64,000 nucleotides of DNA, from assembly GCA_029212905.1 (NCBI GenBank), contig JARGPB010000004.1, forward strand, positions 124,001-188,000, written 5' to 3'. How positions within the stretch are numbered: the stretch's first letter is position 1; each line of letters opens with the position of its first letter. Positions 8,998 through 17,206 of the stretch are shown here, piece after piece. The translations under genes were made by a program, and so were the position numbers. This DNA comes from Thalassovita sp. (GTDB taxonomy: Bacteria; Pseudomonadota; Alphaproteobacteria; Rhodobacterales; Rhodobacteraceae). A model generated the notes under the pieces. It was not told the DNA's origin. It ran no database searches and worked only from the letters and a program-made list of their open reading frames with translations.

Positions 8998-9798
8998 TTG
9001 GGGTGCTTACGTCCCAGCGCATCCCAGGATTGCGCGCGTCACGAAAAAGAGGCCCAATTTGCGAGCGACAGCCCAGAAACCCGGCTCGACCCTGACCAAC
9101 CTGAAACTAGAGCCCGGATACAACGCGTGGCAGACGCCATCGAGGCGCAGATCCTCGATGGTCAGTTGAAGGCGGGCGAAGTTTTACCAACAGAATCAGA
9201 GCTTTCCAATATTCTTGGCGTCCACCGATCCACCGTACGCGAAGGCATCCGATCGCTGGAAAACGCCGGTCTGGTGCAGCGCGGTGCGGGCAAACGGCTG
9301 ATGGTTTCGGTGCCGGATATGTCGGTCGTCGGTTCGGTGGTGACCCGGGCCTTAGGGCTGAAACAGGTCAGTTTCTACGAACTGTGGGAAATGCAGCGCC
9401 TGCTGGAACCCTTTGCCGCCCGGCTGGCTGCGCAAAGAATCACCCCAGAGTTGAAGGACGAATTGCGCCGCAACGATACCGAATTTCACCAGCTGATCGC
9501 CGAGGCCGCCCAGAACGCCGCCCTGTCGCTGTCGGCGGCCCCGATCGGGGCGCTGCTGTTTTCGGCCACGGTGAATTTATATGCCAGCGTGCCCCAGACC
9601 CGCCACCGCCTGCTGGAATCCCACGAGGCGATTCTGGACGAAGATCCCGACCGCGCCGAAGACTGGATGGCCCGGCATATCCGCGACTTCCATCGGGGCT
9701 ATGTGATCTATGGCGTGGATGTGCATGACCCCATCGCCCTGGACCCTCGTGCCATGGAATTCGTGAAACTGGACCAACGCAACTCCCCCCACGCATAG
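8998..9798 (+). CDS. GntR/FadR-family transcriptional regulator, possibly with internal losses
   Basis: The N-terminal winged helix is well preserved: VADAIEAQILDGQLKAGEVL, then LPTESELSNILGVHRSTVRE and IRSLENAGLVQRGAGKRLMV. The C-terminal FCD effector domain is recognisable (LWEMQRLLEPFAARLAAQR, NDTEFHQLIAEAAQNAAL, ARHIRDFH). Two places look short for the family: between RITPELKDELRR and NDTEFH (about 20 residues) and at HEAILDEDPDRAEDW (about 5 residues). Both gaps keep the frame. The translation may therefore be full length but the effector pocket damaged. The first in-frame start is TTG 8998; a later start such as GTG 9127 would cut into the DNA-binding domain. It faces away from the AraC remnant. 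Confidence 0.72.
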   Translation: MGCLRPSASQDCARHEKEAQFASDSPETRLDPDQPETRARIQRVADAIEAQILDGQLKAGEVLPTESELSNILGVHRSTVREGIRSLENAGLVQRGAGKRLMVSVPDMSVVGSVVTRALGLKQVSFYELWEMQRLLEPFAARLAAQRITPELKDELRRNDTEFHQLIAEAAQNAALSLSAAPIGALLFSATVNLYASVPQTRHRLLESHEAILDEDPDRAEDWMARHIRDFHRGYVIYGVDVHDPIALDPRAMEFVKLDQRNSPHA

Positions 9799-9878
9799 AC
9801 TTGGGCGCACGCGCGTTTCGAGGTTCACCGGCATCGGCGGGTGCGAAATAATTCCGTCACAGCCATGCGTAGCCAGTG

Positions 9879-11066
9879 TTAATCCGAGAATATCTCGAAC
9901 AGCCCGGCCGCCCCCATCCCACCGGCGATGCACATCGAAACGACCCCGTATTTGGCCCCGCGACGGCGACCCTCCAAGAGGATGTGCCCAGCAAGTCGGG
10001 CGCCGGTCATGCCAAATGGATGCCCGACCGAGATAGACCCGCCATTGACGTTCAGCTTGTCTGGATCAAGGCCCAATCGGTCACGGCAGTACAACGCCTG
10101 GCTGGCAAAGGCCTCGTTCAACTCCCAAAGATCAATATCATCGATGTGCAGGCCCGTCTGACGCAGCAGTTTAGGAATGGCGAACACGGGGCCGATGCCC
10201 ATCTCATCAGGTTCGCACCCAGCCACGACAAAGCCGCGCAGGGCGCCCAACGGTGTCGCGTCGGCCTTGGCGGCAGCCTCGTCAGACAGGATGACGCAAG
10301 CCGAGGCGCCGTCCGACAATTGCGACGCATTTCCAGCGGTCACGAATTTGCCCTGCCCCTTCACAGGCTCCATTGAGGCCAGATTGGCCAGCTCGGTACC
10401 CGGGCGATTGCATTCGTCACGCGTCACAGTCACGTCCTGCATTGTGACCTCGCCGGTTTCGCGGTTCTTGACGGCCATTATGGTGTTCATCGGAACAATT
10501 TCGGCGTCGAATTTTCCTGTTTGCTGCGCAGCAGCAGTTCTGGTTTGACTTTCCAGGGCAAACGCATCCTGCGCCTCACGGCTGATGCCATATCGCTGTG
10601 CGACGATGTCGGCGGTGTCGATCATATCCATGTAAACTGCGGGTTTGTGCTCGCTCAGCCAGCGATCCTGAAGATTGGCCTTGTTCAGCACCGGTTGAAC
10701 CAGCGATATGGATTCGGCACCTCCGGCCACAACAGCCTCAGCGCGACCTAGCTGAATATCAGCCGTCGCCATTGCAATCGCCTGCAATCCCGAAGCGCAA
10801 AACCGGTTGACCGTTTGCGCGGCTGACGTCACCGGAAGCCCAGCACTAAGGCCGGATTGGCGGGCGATGTTCATACCTGTCGCGGCCTCGGGAAAACCAC
10901 ATCCCAGGATGACATCCTCAATCAGGTCCGGCGCAATACCTGCCCGTTCCACCGTGTGAGCAATGACATGCCCCCCCATAGCCGCTCCGTGGGTGGCGTT
11001 CAGCGACCCACGAAAGCTCTTGGCAAGCCCAGTGCGGGCAGTCGACATAATTACAGCGTCTTTCAT
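9879..11066 (-). CDS. Acetyl-CoA acyltransferase (thiolase)
   Basis: This thiolase of 395 residues cleaves 3-ketoacyl-CoA with CoA (or condenses acetyl-CoA). The nucleophilic Cys is in NRFCASGLQAI, the His is in the NGGSISVGHPFGMTGAR block and the second Cys is in VSMCIAGGMGAAG. The start is ATG 11066, whose ATGA overlaps the stop of the upstream acyl-CoA ligase. The longer frame to 11342 is not a natural N-terminus. It is the last gene of a six-gene operon that covers activation, dehydrogenation, hydration product oxidation and thiolysis, so the last step of beta-oxidation is its likely job. No enoyl-CoA hydratase is present in the cluster. Confidence 0.88.
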   Translation of the reverse strand: MKDAVIMSTARTGLAKSFRGSLNATHGAAMGGHVIAHTVERAGIAPDLIEDVILGCGFPEAATGMNIARQSGLSAGLPVTSAAQTVNRFCASGLQAIAMATADIQLGRAEAVVAGGAESISLVQPVLNKANLQDRWLSEHKPAVYMDMIDTADIVAQRYGISREAQDAFALESQTRTAAAQQTGKFDAEIVPMNTIMAVKNRETGEVTMQDVTVTRDECNRPGTELANLASMEPVKGQGKFVTAGNASQLSDGASACVILSDEAAAKADATPLGALRGFVVAGCEPDEMGIGPVFAIPKLLRQTGLHIDDIDLWELNEAFASQALYCRDRLGLDPDKLNVNGGSISVGHPFGMTGARLAGHILLEGRRRGAKYGVVSMCIAGGMGAAGLFEIFSD

Positions 11067-12715
11067 TTCGCGTTTTCCTGTTCCTGAAGTTGGCGCCACA
11101 GCACTTTGCCGGACCCGGATTTGGGCAGCTCTTGCACTACGTCCAGAAGGCGCGGCACTTTGTAGGCGGCCATGTGTTCGTGCGCCCATTTGGCCAAGGC
11201 CCGAGCATCCAGCGAGTGGCCGGGTTTGAGCACGGCAATGGCTTTGACGGTTTCCCCCCGATACGGATCGGTAGCGCCAATAACGCAGGCCTCGGCGATA
11301 GCGGGGTGATGATAGAGATGGCTTTCCACCTCTGTCGGCCACACCTTGTAACCAGAGGCATTGATCATCCGCTTCAGGCGATCAACGATGAAAATGTACC
11401 CGTCCTCGTCCATGCGTCCCAGATCTCCTGACCTCAGAAAACGCATTCCATCAATTGTGACAAAGCTCTCTGCGTCGGCTTCTGGATTGTTCCAGTAGCC
11501 CAGCATCACCTGCGGGCCGGATATCAGGATTTCGCCGACCTCGCCGGTTGGAAGCACGTCCAATGTTTCCGGATCGACAATCACGATATCGGTGTTCAGG
11601 GACGGCACGCCGCCACACTGGGCCTTCGGCAGATGGGGAGGATTGGCCGTGGCGGGCGCAATGGTTTCTGTCATGCCATAGCCTTCGAGAAAGCTCAGAC
11701 CAGTCAAATCGTGAAGTTTCCTGGCCACGGCCTTGGGCATGGCAATCCCGCCGCCCCAAATCACGCGCATCGTCTCAAGATCACCCTGCTTCAGATTTGG
11801 ACGGTTCAGAAAATCGATCACCGCCGTAGGCACGGTTGGCCATGCCGTTACGCCGAAATCACGGATCAGGTCCGCAGCGACATCGCGATCCCAACGCGGC
11901 AGGATCACACTGGTTGCGCCGTTGGCAATTGGCACGTTCATTCCTGCCTGCATGCCAACCACATGAAACATCGGGGCCGCCGACAGATAAACGTCGTCTT
12001 CGCCTATACCGAACCACTCGAACATGCAGGCGGCGGCGTGCAAAGTCGTTTGGTGATTATGCATACAGCCCTTGCCGCGCCCCGTGGACCCAGAGGTGTA
12101 AGGCATCACACATAAATCTGCGGCTGAAAGAGAAACCCGTTCATGTGCGCAATCCGCTTGCATCATGTCTGCCCAAGTCGTCACCCCTTTGGGCGCGCGG
12201 GCTGCCGGTGCGGCGATCACATCTGGAAGCCCAGGAGGCGGTGTAGCTGGCAGGGCGTCGGCATAATGCGCTGAAATGACATGCTCCAGTGCGCCGTTCT
12301 CCAAAAGATCCGTTAGGTAGGGCACCCTGTCCTGTGCGGTCAGTACCGTGCGAATTCCGGCGTCGCGAACGATGTGATCAGTTTCATCGGCGAGGTTCAT
12401 CGCGTTTATCGGCACAACCACACCTCCGGCCCGGATAATCCCGTAATACCCGGTCACAAATTGCGGCGCGTTCTGCATGTAGAGACCGACCCGGTCGCCC
12501 TTTGTCACACCACATACGGACTGCAAGTAGCCTGCGATCCGCCGCACCTCATCGTTGAGCTGGGCATAGGTTGTGACCGCCCCGTAAAAAACAACAGCGG
12601 GCTTGTCCGGCAGTCTGAGCGCAACCTTGCGCAGATTGTCGTCAAGCGTATGGGTAACTGGTGCAATGTCGTGTGGCACGCCTTTTGGCCACACTTTGTG
12701 ATGCAATCGCTTCAT
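11063..12715 (-). CDS. Fatty-acid-CoA ligase (acyl-CoA synthetase, ANL superfamily)
   Basis: This ATP-dependent acyl-CoA synthetase of about 550 residues forms an acyl-adenylate and then the CoA thioester. Visible ANL motifs are the P-loop-like MPYTSGSTGRGKGC, the adenine-binding GYGMTE, the hinge Asp in RFLRSGDLGRMDEDGY and the C-terminal KSGSGKVLWR with the catalytic Lys. The start is ATG 12715, 12 bp after the end of the SDR. It overlaps the thiolase by 4 bp. No membrane segment is seen, so it should be cytosolic. Substrate specificity cannot be read from the sequence; the neighbours point to a fatty or fatty-like acid. Confidence 0.87.
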   Translation of the reverse strand: MKRLHHKVWPKGVPHDIAPVTHTLDDNLRKVALRLPDKPAVVFYGAVTTYAQLNDEVRRIAGYLQSVCGVTKGDRVGLYMQNAPQFVTGYYGIIRAGGVVVPINAMNLADETDHIVRDAGIRTVLTAQDRVPYLTDLLENGALEHVISAHYADALPATPPPGLPDVIAAPAARAPKGVTTWADMMQADCAHERVSLSAADLCVMPYTSGSTGRGKGCMHNHQTTLHAAACMFEWFGIGEDDVYLSAAPMFHVVGMQAGMNVPIANGATSVILPRWDRDVAADLIRDFGVTAWPTVPTAVIDFLNRPNLKQGDLETMRVIWGGGIAMPKAVARKLHDLTGLSFLEGYGMTETIAPATANPPHLPKAQCGGVPSLNTDIVIVDPETLDVLPTGEVGEILISGPQVMLGYWNNPEADAESFVTIDGMRFLRSGDLGRMDEDGYIFIVDRLKRMINASGYKVWPTEVESHLYHHPAIAEACVIGATDPYRGETVKAIAVLKPGHSLDARALAKWAHEHMAAYKVPRLLDVVQELPKSGSGKVLWRQLQEQENAK

Positions 12716-12726
12716 CTGTGTTTCCT

Positions 12727-13494
12727 TCACGCCGTAGCGCCGCCATCCACTGCGATGCATTGCCCGGTGATGTGTCGCCCTGCCTCGCTGACCAGCAAGA
12801 GTGCCGGGCCCTTAAGATCGTTCTCTCCGCCAAAGCGCAGAAGCGGAATGGAGGGCATGAGAGTTTGCTCCAACCGCTCAAGCAGAACTTCCGACATTTT
12901 TGACGGAAAGAACCCCGGTGCCAAAGCATTCACGTTGATATTATGGCGCCCCCATTCGGTGGCCAGGGCGCGGGTGAAATTGATCATTGCGGCTTTGGAG
13001 GTGTTATAGGCAATGGTGAACATGTCGCTGTCGGCGCGATTGCCACCATAGCCGGCAATGGATGCAATATTCAGGATCTTGCCAGTTTTACGCGGCAGGA
13101 AGCAGCGTTTTCCCACTTCCTGCGTCAAAACGAACGGCGCGGTAATATTCAGGTCCATTACCTTTTTCCATCCATCCAGGGGGTGGCTTTCCATTGGAGC
13201 CCCCCAGCTGGTGCCGGCGTTGTTGACCAGAATGTCAATCGAACCGAAAGAACCGATAGCCTTTTCCACTACTGCCGCGATTGTATCTAGCTGCAACAGA
13301 TCACAGGCGATCGTTGCAACCGATCCCCCCAAGGCTTCCAAATGGGCTTTGGCCTCTTCCAGCTCATGGCTCTTGCGCGCTGTCAGGATCACATTGGCGC
13401 CTGCATCCACGAATATCTCTGCGATTTGCAGGCCCAATCCACGCGATCCGCCTGTGATCAGCGCGGTCTGGCCGCTCAAGTCAAACAAGTTCAT
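12727..13494 (-). CDS. Short-chain dehydrogenase/reductase
   Basis: This is an intact classical SDR of 255 residues: TGGSRGLG cofactor motif, NNAGTSWG, catalytic Ser in NIASIAGYGG and YNTSK for YxxxK. The C-terminus ITGQCIAVDGGATA is standard. ATG 13494 overlaps the stop of the hydroxyacyl-CoA dehydrogenase (ATGA), so it is coupled to it. In this operon it may oxidise a second hydroxyl or reduce a keto or enoyl intermediate. The family is certain, the substrate is not. Confidence 0.85.
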   Translation of the reverse strand: MNLFDLSGQTALITGGSRGLGLQIAEIFVDAGANVILTARKSHELEEAKAHLEALGGSVATIACDLLQLDTIAAVVEKAIGSFGSIDILVNNAGTSWGAPMESHPLDGWKKVMDLNITAPFVLTQEVGKRCFLPRKTGKILNIASIAGYGGNRADSDMFTIAYNTSKAAMINFTRALATEWGRHNINVNALAPGFFPSKMSEVLLERLEQTLMPSIPLLRFGGENDLKGPALLLVSEAGRHITGQCIAVDGGATA

Positions 13495-14807
13495 TTCACT
13501 ACTTCCTCTGTCGGCAATGCTTTGGGCAAAGCCCAGGCTGTCTCTCCCCGACCGCTTATTTGGCCATAGTGACGCGCGAGATCCAAAACCGAGTCCAGGC
13601 CAAGCGCCTCGCCTATGCGCATTGGTCCACCAAAGGCGGCGGGAAATCCGTAACCAGCGACATAAACCATGTCGATATCTGACGCACGGGATGCACGGCC
13701 TTCGGCCAACATGGCTTTGCCCTCAACGATCAAGGCGGTCAAACAGCGGCCGATGATTTCAGCCTGGTCGATCCTGCGCCTTGTAATCCCCAATTCCCGA
13801 GACACCTTTTGTGCAAGCGCGCGTGCGTCCTCATACGGGCGGCCCTTTGGCGTCGCCTGATCATACAGATACCAGCCGCGCCCGGTTTTTTGACCAAACC
13901 AGCCAGCCTCGCAAAGCGCATCACCTATGCGTGGCTGGAACGGTGGCTCCTGCCGCTGAGCTCGCTGCTTACGGACCCCCCAAGGAATATCGTTGCCGAC
14001 AAGATCCAACGCCCGAAACGGACCAATGGCCATCCCCCATTGCTCAAGCGCGGCATCGACCTCTTCGGGCTGTGCGCCCTCTTCGACCAGATACATCGCT
14101 TCTTGGTGGAAACGGTCGAACAGGCGATTGCCGATGAAACCATCGCCGTTAGCAGCAACCACAGCCTGCTTACCAAGATCCAGTGCCAGCGCCATGATCG
14201 TCGCCAGCGTTTCCGGGGCCGTAGAGTGTGCTGGGATCACTTCCAGCAGGCGGTTGACCTGCGCCGGGACAAAGAAATGCGTGCCGATAAACCGGTCCCG
14301 CTTTTGCAGCCCTTGCGCGATCCCATCGATGTCCAGTGTCGAAGTGTTGGTGGCGATCAAGGCATCGGAACGAACCGCTTGTTCGATCTGGCCCATGACC
14401 TGCTGTTTCAGATCCATGATTTCTGGCACCGCTTCGACCACCATGTCGACCCCGGAGAAGCTGGCCACGCCAGAACAATAGGTAAAGCGAGCCAAAAGCG
14501 CCTCGTGGCCCAGCGCATCCAGCCTACCCTTGGACAGTTGCCGACCTGCCAGGCCGGATAGATGCGCCTTGGCTTCTGCCAAAACCTCTGCTGACGGGTC
14601 AGCCAGAATTACCTCCCGCCCCGTTTGTGCAAAAGCCATGGCGATGCCGCGCCCCATCGTCCCGGCCCCCAGGACGCCGACCCTCTGGATCAGCCCTGGG
14701 TCCCTGGCAGACGAGGGCACCGTTCCGGCCAACTTGACCGCACGCGCCATATATTCGTCGACGCCTGGGCCTGGCGACAAGGCCACCAAGAGCTCTTCCG
14801 CTATCAT
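13491..14807 (-). CDS. 3-hydroxyacyl-CoA dehydrogenase, FadB/FadJ-like without hydratase domain
   Basis: This 438-residue NAD-dependent enzyme oxidises 3-hydroxyacyl-CoA. The Rossmann motif GVLGAGTMGRGIAMAFA starts near residue 43. It is followed by NTSTLDI, the catalytic region GTHFFVPAQVNRLLEV and a C-terminal pair of hydroxyacyl-dehydrogenase helical domains (GDGFIGNRLFDRF and YVAGYGFPAAFGGPMR). Residues 1-40 look like the linker that joins the enoyl-CoA hydratase domain in multifunctional FadB/FadJ proteins, but the hydratase itself is absent. It overlaps the acyl-CoA dehydrogenase and the SDR by 4 bp each, so all three are translationally coupled. Confidence 0.86.
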   Translation of the reverse strand: MIAEELLVALSPGPGVDEYMARAVKLAGTVPSSARDPGLIQRVGVLGAGTMGRGIAMAFAQTGREVILADPSAEVLAEAKAHLSGLAGRQLSKGRLDALGHEALLARFTYCSGVASFSGVDMVVEAVPEIMDLKQQVMGQIEQAVRSDALIATNTSTLDIDGIAQGLQKRDRFIGTHFFVPAQVNRLLEVIPAHSTAPETLATIMALALDLGKQAVVAANGDGFIGNRLFDRFHQEAMYLVEEGAQPEEVDAALEQWGMAIGPFRALDLVGNDIPWGVRKQRAQRQEPPFQPRIGDALCEAGWFGQKTGRGWYLYDQATPKGRPYEDARALAQKVSRELGITRRRIDQAEIIGRCLTALIVEGKAMLAEGRASRASDIDMVYVAGYGFPAAFGGPMRIGEALGLDSVLDLARHYGQISGRGETAWALPKALPTEEVVK

Positions 14808-16111
14808 TGTGCCGCCACGCCTACAGGTTCAGGACGCGTGTCGCGCATATCCGCTTCGGTCGCCCGATCCGGGGGTGTCATGTATTTATAGCTGTCACGA
14901 GGACCGGCCTTGGCCTGCTTCACGGCCATGCGGGCAATGGTCTGCATATGTACTTCGTCCGGGCCATCGGCCAGCTTCAGCGTGCGTGCCATCGTCCACA
15001 GGTCGGGCAACGGAACATCGGGCGTAAGCCCCATACCGCCAAAGGTCTGCATGGCTCTGTCGGTGACGTTGCAGTGCATTTCCGGCACCACCACCTTGAT
15101 CAAGCCCACCTCGTTACGCGCCGCTTTTACCCCGTATCTGTCGATCAGCCATGCCGCCTTCAGAACCAGCAGACGCGCCTGTTCAATTTCCATTCGCGAA
15201 CGGGCGATCTTTTCCTGCATCATGCCGTGTTCATGCAGGTATTTGCCAAAGGTCTTCCGTTCGAGAGAACGTTCGACCATCATTTCAAATGCCAGTTCCG
15301 ACTGCCCGATCGAGCGCATGCAATGGTGGATACGTCCCGGTCCAAGCCGCGCCTGAGCAATGGCAAAGCCAGCATTCTCTTCACCCAGAAGGTTTGAAAC
15401 GGGCACACGCACATTCCGATACACGATCTCGCAATGGCTCTCATAGCTCTCGTGGTTCATCACCGGAATGTTGCGGGTGATGGTGACACCAGGGGTGTCC
15501 AGCGGCACCAGAACCATGCTTTGCTGTTCGTGCCGGTTGGGGTTGTCCGGGGCGGTTTTGCCCATGACAATGGCCACCTTACAGCGGGGCGATGCGGCGC
15601 CGGTCGAAAACCACTTGCGGCCGTTGATGACATATTCGTCATTTTCGCGACGGATCACCGTTTCGATATTGGTGGCATCCGCCGAGGCAACATCAGGTTC
15701 CGTCATGGAAAATGCCGAACGAATTTCGCCGTTCAGCAAAGGTTTGAGCCACTTTTCTTTCTGCTCGTCCGTCCCGAACATGTGCAGGATTTCCATGTTG
15801 CCGGTATCTGGCGCCGAGCAATTGAAAACTTCGGAAGCCCACAAAATCCGGCCCATGATCTCGGCCAGGGGGGCATAGTCGAGGTTGGCTAGGCGCGTTC
15901 CCGGTTCATCGTCTTTCAGGGCGGGCAAGAACATGTTCCACAGCCCCTCTTCTCGGGCCAGTTCTTTCAGGTCATCCATGAAACTGATGACGTGGCTGCC
16001 ATTCTTTGCCTCTTTCAAGAATTGCGCATGGCGCGGAATGATGTGCTCGTCCATGAACGTTTTGAGCTTTGCCTGAAGCTCCAGGCTCTTTTCGGAATAT
16101 TCAAAATCCAT
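14804..16111 (-). CDS. Acyl-CoA dehydrogenase
   Basis: This 435-residue flavoprotein introduces the alpha-beta double bond into acyl-CoA. FAD- and substrate-binding motifs are visible: FSMTEPDVASADATN, the NGRKWFSTGA block, and the C-terminal QTFGGMGLTPDVPL and DGPDEVHMQTIARM. Length and pattern match the ACAD10/11-like bacterial group. The start ATG 16111 follows GGAGAG and lies one base beyond the stop of the phosphotransferase gene. The in-frame extension to 16228 runs through that neighbour and is rejected. Pairing with an APH-type kinase mirrors mammalian ACAD10/11, where the two activities act on hydroxylated acyl chains (established for that family; inference here). Confidence 0.88.
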   Translation of the reverse strand: MDFEYSEKSLELQAKLKTFMDEHIIPRHAQFLKEAKNGSHVISFMDDLKELAREEGLWNMFLPALKDDEPGTRLANLDYAPLAEIMGRILWASEVFNCSAPDTGNMEILHMFGTDEQKEKWLKPLLNGEIRSAFSMTEPDVASADATNIETVIRRENDEYVINGRKWFSTGAASPRCKVAIVMGKTAPDNPNRHEQQSMVLVPLDTPGVTITRNIPVMNHESYESHCEIVYRNVRVPVSNLLGEENAGFAIAQARLGPGRIHHCMRSIGQSELAFEMMVERSLERKTFGKYLHEHGMMQEKIARSRMEIEQARLLVLKAAWLIDRYGVKAARNEVGLIKVVVPEMHCNVTDRAMQTFGGMGLTPDVPLPDLWTMARTLKLADGPDEVHMQTIARMAVKQAKAGPRDSYKYMTPPDRATEADMRDTRPEPVGVAAQ

Positions 16112-16112
16112 G

Positions 16113-17147
16113 TCACTCTCCTGCCAGTGATAGTCCGTGCCGGGCCCAGACCCGGCTGAGATGTTGGATGTCGTCGGCTGAACCGGACACCTGATTACCT
16201 TGGGCCGCACGGCTGACGATGCCCTCAAAGATCACGGCCAGCCGGAAAAAGGCAAAAGCCGTGTAAAACGGGTCATACGCATCGCCGAGCCCGCGGTTGC
16301 AAAAATAAAGCGCCGCATAGGCACGCATGTCGGGTATGCCGAGCGCTGGGAGGTCGCGCCCGGCCAGCCCGTGGTATTCGCTTTCGCGCATGGTCCAGGG
16401 CATGAGGTTGTATCCGAGATCGGCCAATGGGTGGCCAAGCGTAGACAATTCCCAATCCAGTACGCCAATGACCTGCGGCCTGGAGGGGTGAAAAATCAGA
16501 TTGCCAAGACGGTAATCCCCATGCACCAGGGTGGTTTCGTCATCTTCGGGCAAGTGCGCCCGTAGCCAATCCGCCAGCCGTGGAATCTCATCGACCTCGC
16601 GGGTTTTCGCGGTCTCATATTGCTTGCTCCACCGGGCTACTTGGCGGGCGAAAAAACCGCCTTTTCGCCCAAAATCGCCCAACCCCACCGCATCGACATC
16701 GACGCCGTGCAAAGCCGCAAGGGTTTCATTCATAGCATCGAAGACCGCGCCCCGCTCGTGGGGGGCCAAGTCAGGAAGGCCATTGTCGTGCAGCACGCGC
16801 CCCTCCAACCGTTCCATGACGTAGAACGGGGTGCCGATAACGCTGGCGTCTTCACAGTAATGCGGCGCCGCCGGCACCGGCACCGATGTATCCGCCAATG
16901 CGTTGATCACCCGGAATTCGCGGTCGATTGCATGCGCCGAAGGTAACAACGGCCCAGGTGGTTGCTTGCGCAACACGTAACGTTCACTGCCAAATCCCAG
17001 AAAATACGTCGGATTCGACAAGCCACCCGGAATCTTCTCGAGCGTGGCCTGGCCGGTACCCGGCATCACAGTAGCCAGATAGTCCGACAGCGTATTCACA
17101 TCCAATTCAGGGCCTATTTTTCTCATGAGATCCTCATTGCTTTGCAC
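16113..17147 (-). CDS. APH-family phosphotransferase, ACAD10/11-type kinase partner
   Basis: This 344-residue protein has the aminoglycoside-phosphotransferase/choline-kinase fold: an N-terminal lobe with RYVLRKQPPG (ATP-contacting Lys), the catalytic LVHGDYRLGN and the metal-binding LDWELSTLGHPLADLG. It is the first gene of the operon and is followed at once by the acyl-CoA dehydrogenase. In ACAD10/11-type systems the kinase domain phosphorylates a hydroxyacyl-CoA and the dehydrogenase domain then eliminates phosphate to give the enoyl-CoA. That gives a testable role for this pair: entry of hydroxy acids into beta-oxidation. Drug-resistance function is unlikely given the context. Confidence 0.82.
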   Translation of the reverse strand: MQSNEDLMRKIGPELDVNTLSDYLATVMPGTGQATLEKIPGGLSNPTYFLGFGSERYVLRKQPPGPLLPSAHAIDREFRVINALADTSVPVPAAPHYCEDASVIGTPFYVMERLEGRVLHDNGLPDLAPHERGAVFDAMNETLAALHGVDVDAVGLGDFGRKGGFFARQVARWSKQYETAKTREVDEIPRLADWLRAHLPEDDETTLVHGDYRLGNLIFHPSRPQVIGVLDWELSTLGHPLADLGYNLMPWTMRESEYHGLAGRDLPALGIPDMRAYAALYFCNRGLGDAYDPFYTAFAFFRLAVIFEGIVSRAAQGNQVSGSADDIQHLSRVWARHGLSLAGE

Positions 17148-17178
17148 CGTGTTGCAGCAGCCAGCAGCATATGTAAAA

Positions 17179-17205
17179 TGAATGATTGAAATAGAGAGAC
17201 ATTCA
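17179..17205. promoter_or_regulatory. Inverted repeat upstream of the LysR gene
   Basis: TGAATG (17179-17184) and CATTCA (17200-17205) form a 6-bp inverted repeat with a 15-bp spacer, ending one base before the LysR start codon. The intergenic region to the divergent operon is only 59 bp. A LysR-type regulator normally binds such dyads and controls both itself and the divergent operon. It is predicted from pattern only. Confidence 0.45.
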
Positions 17206-17206
17206 A

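Noticed and set aside
16113..17147. Aminoglycoside-resistance gene
   Set aside because: The APH fold is shared by many kinases; the tight coupling to acyl-CoA dehydrogenase fits the ACAD10/11 pair instead.
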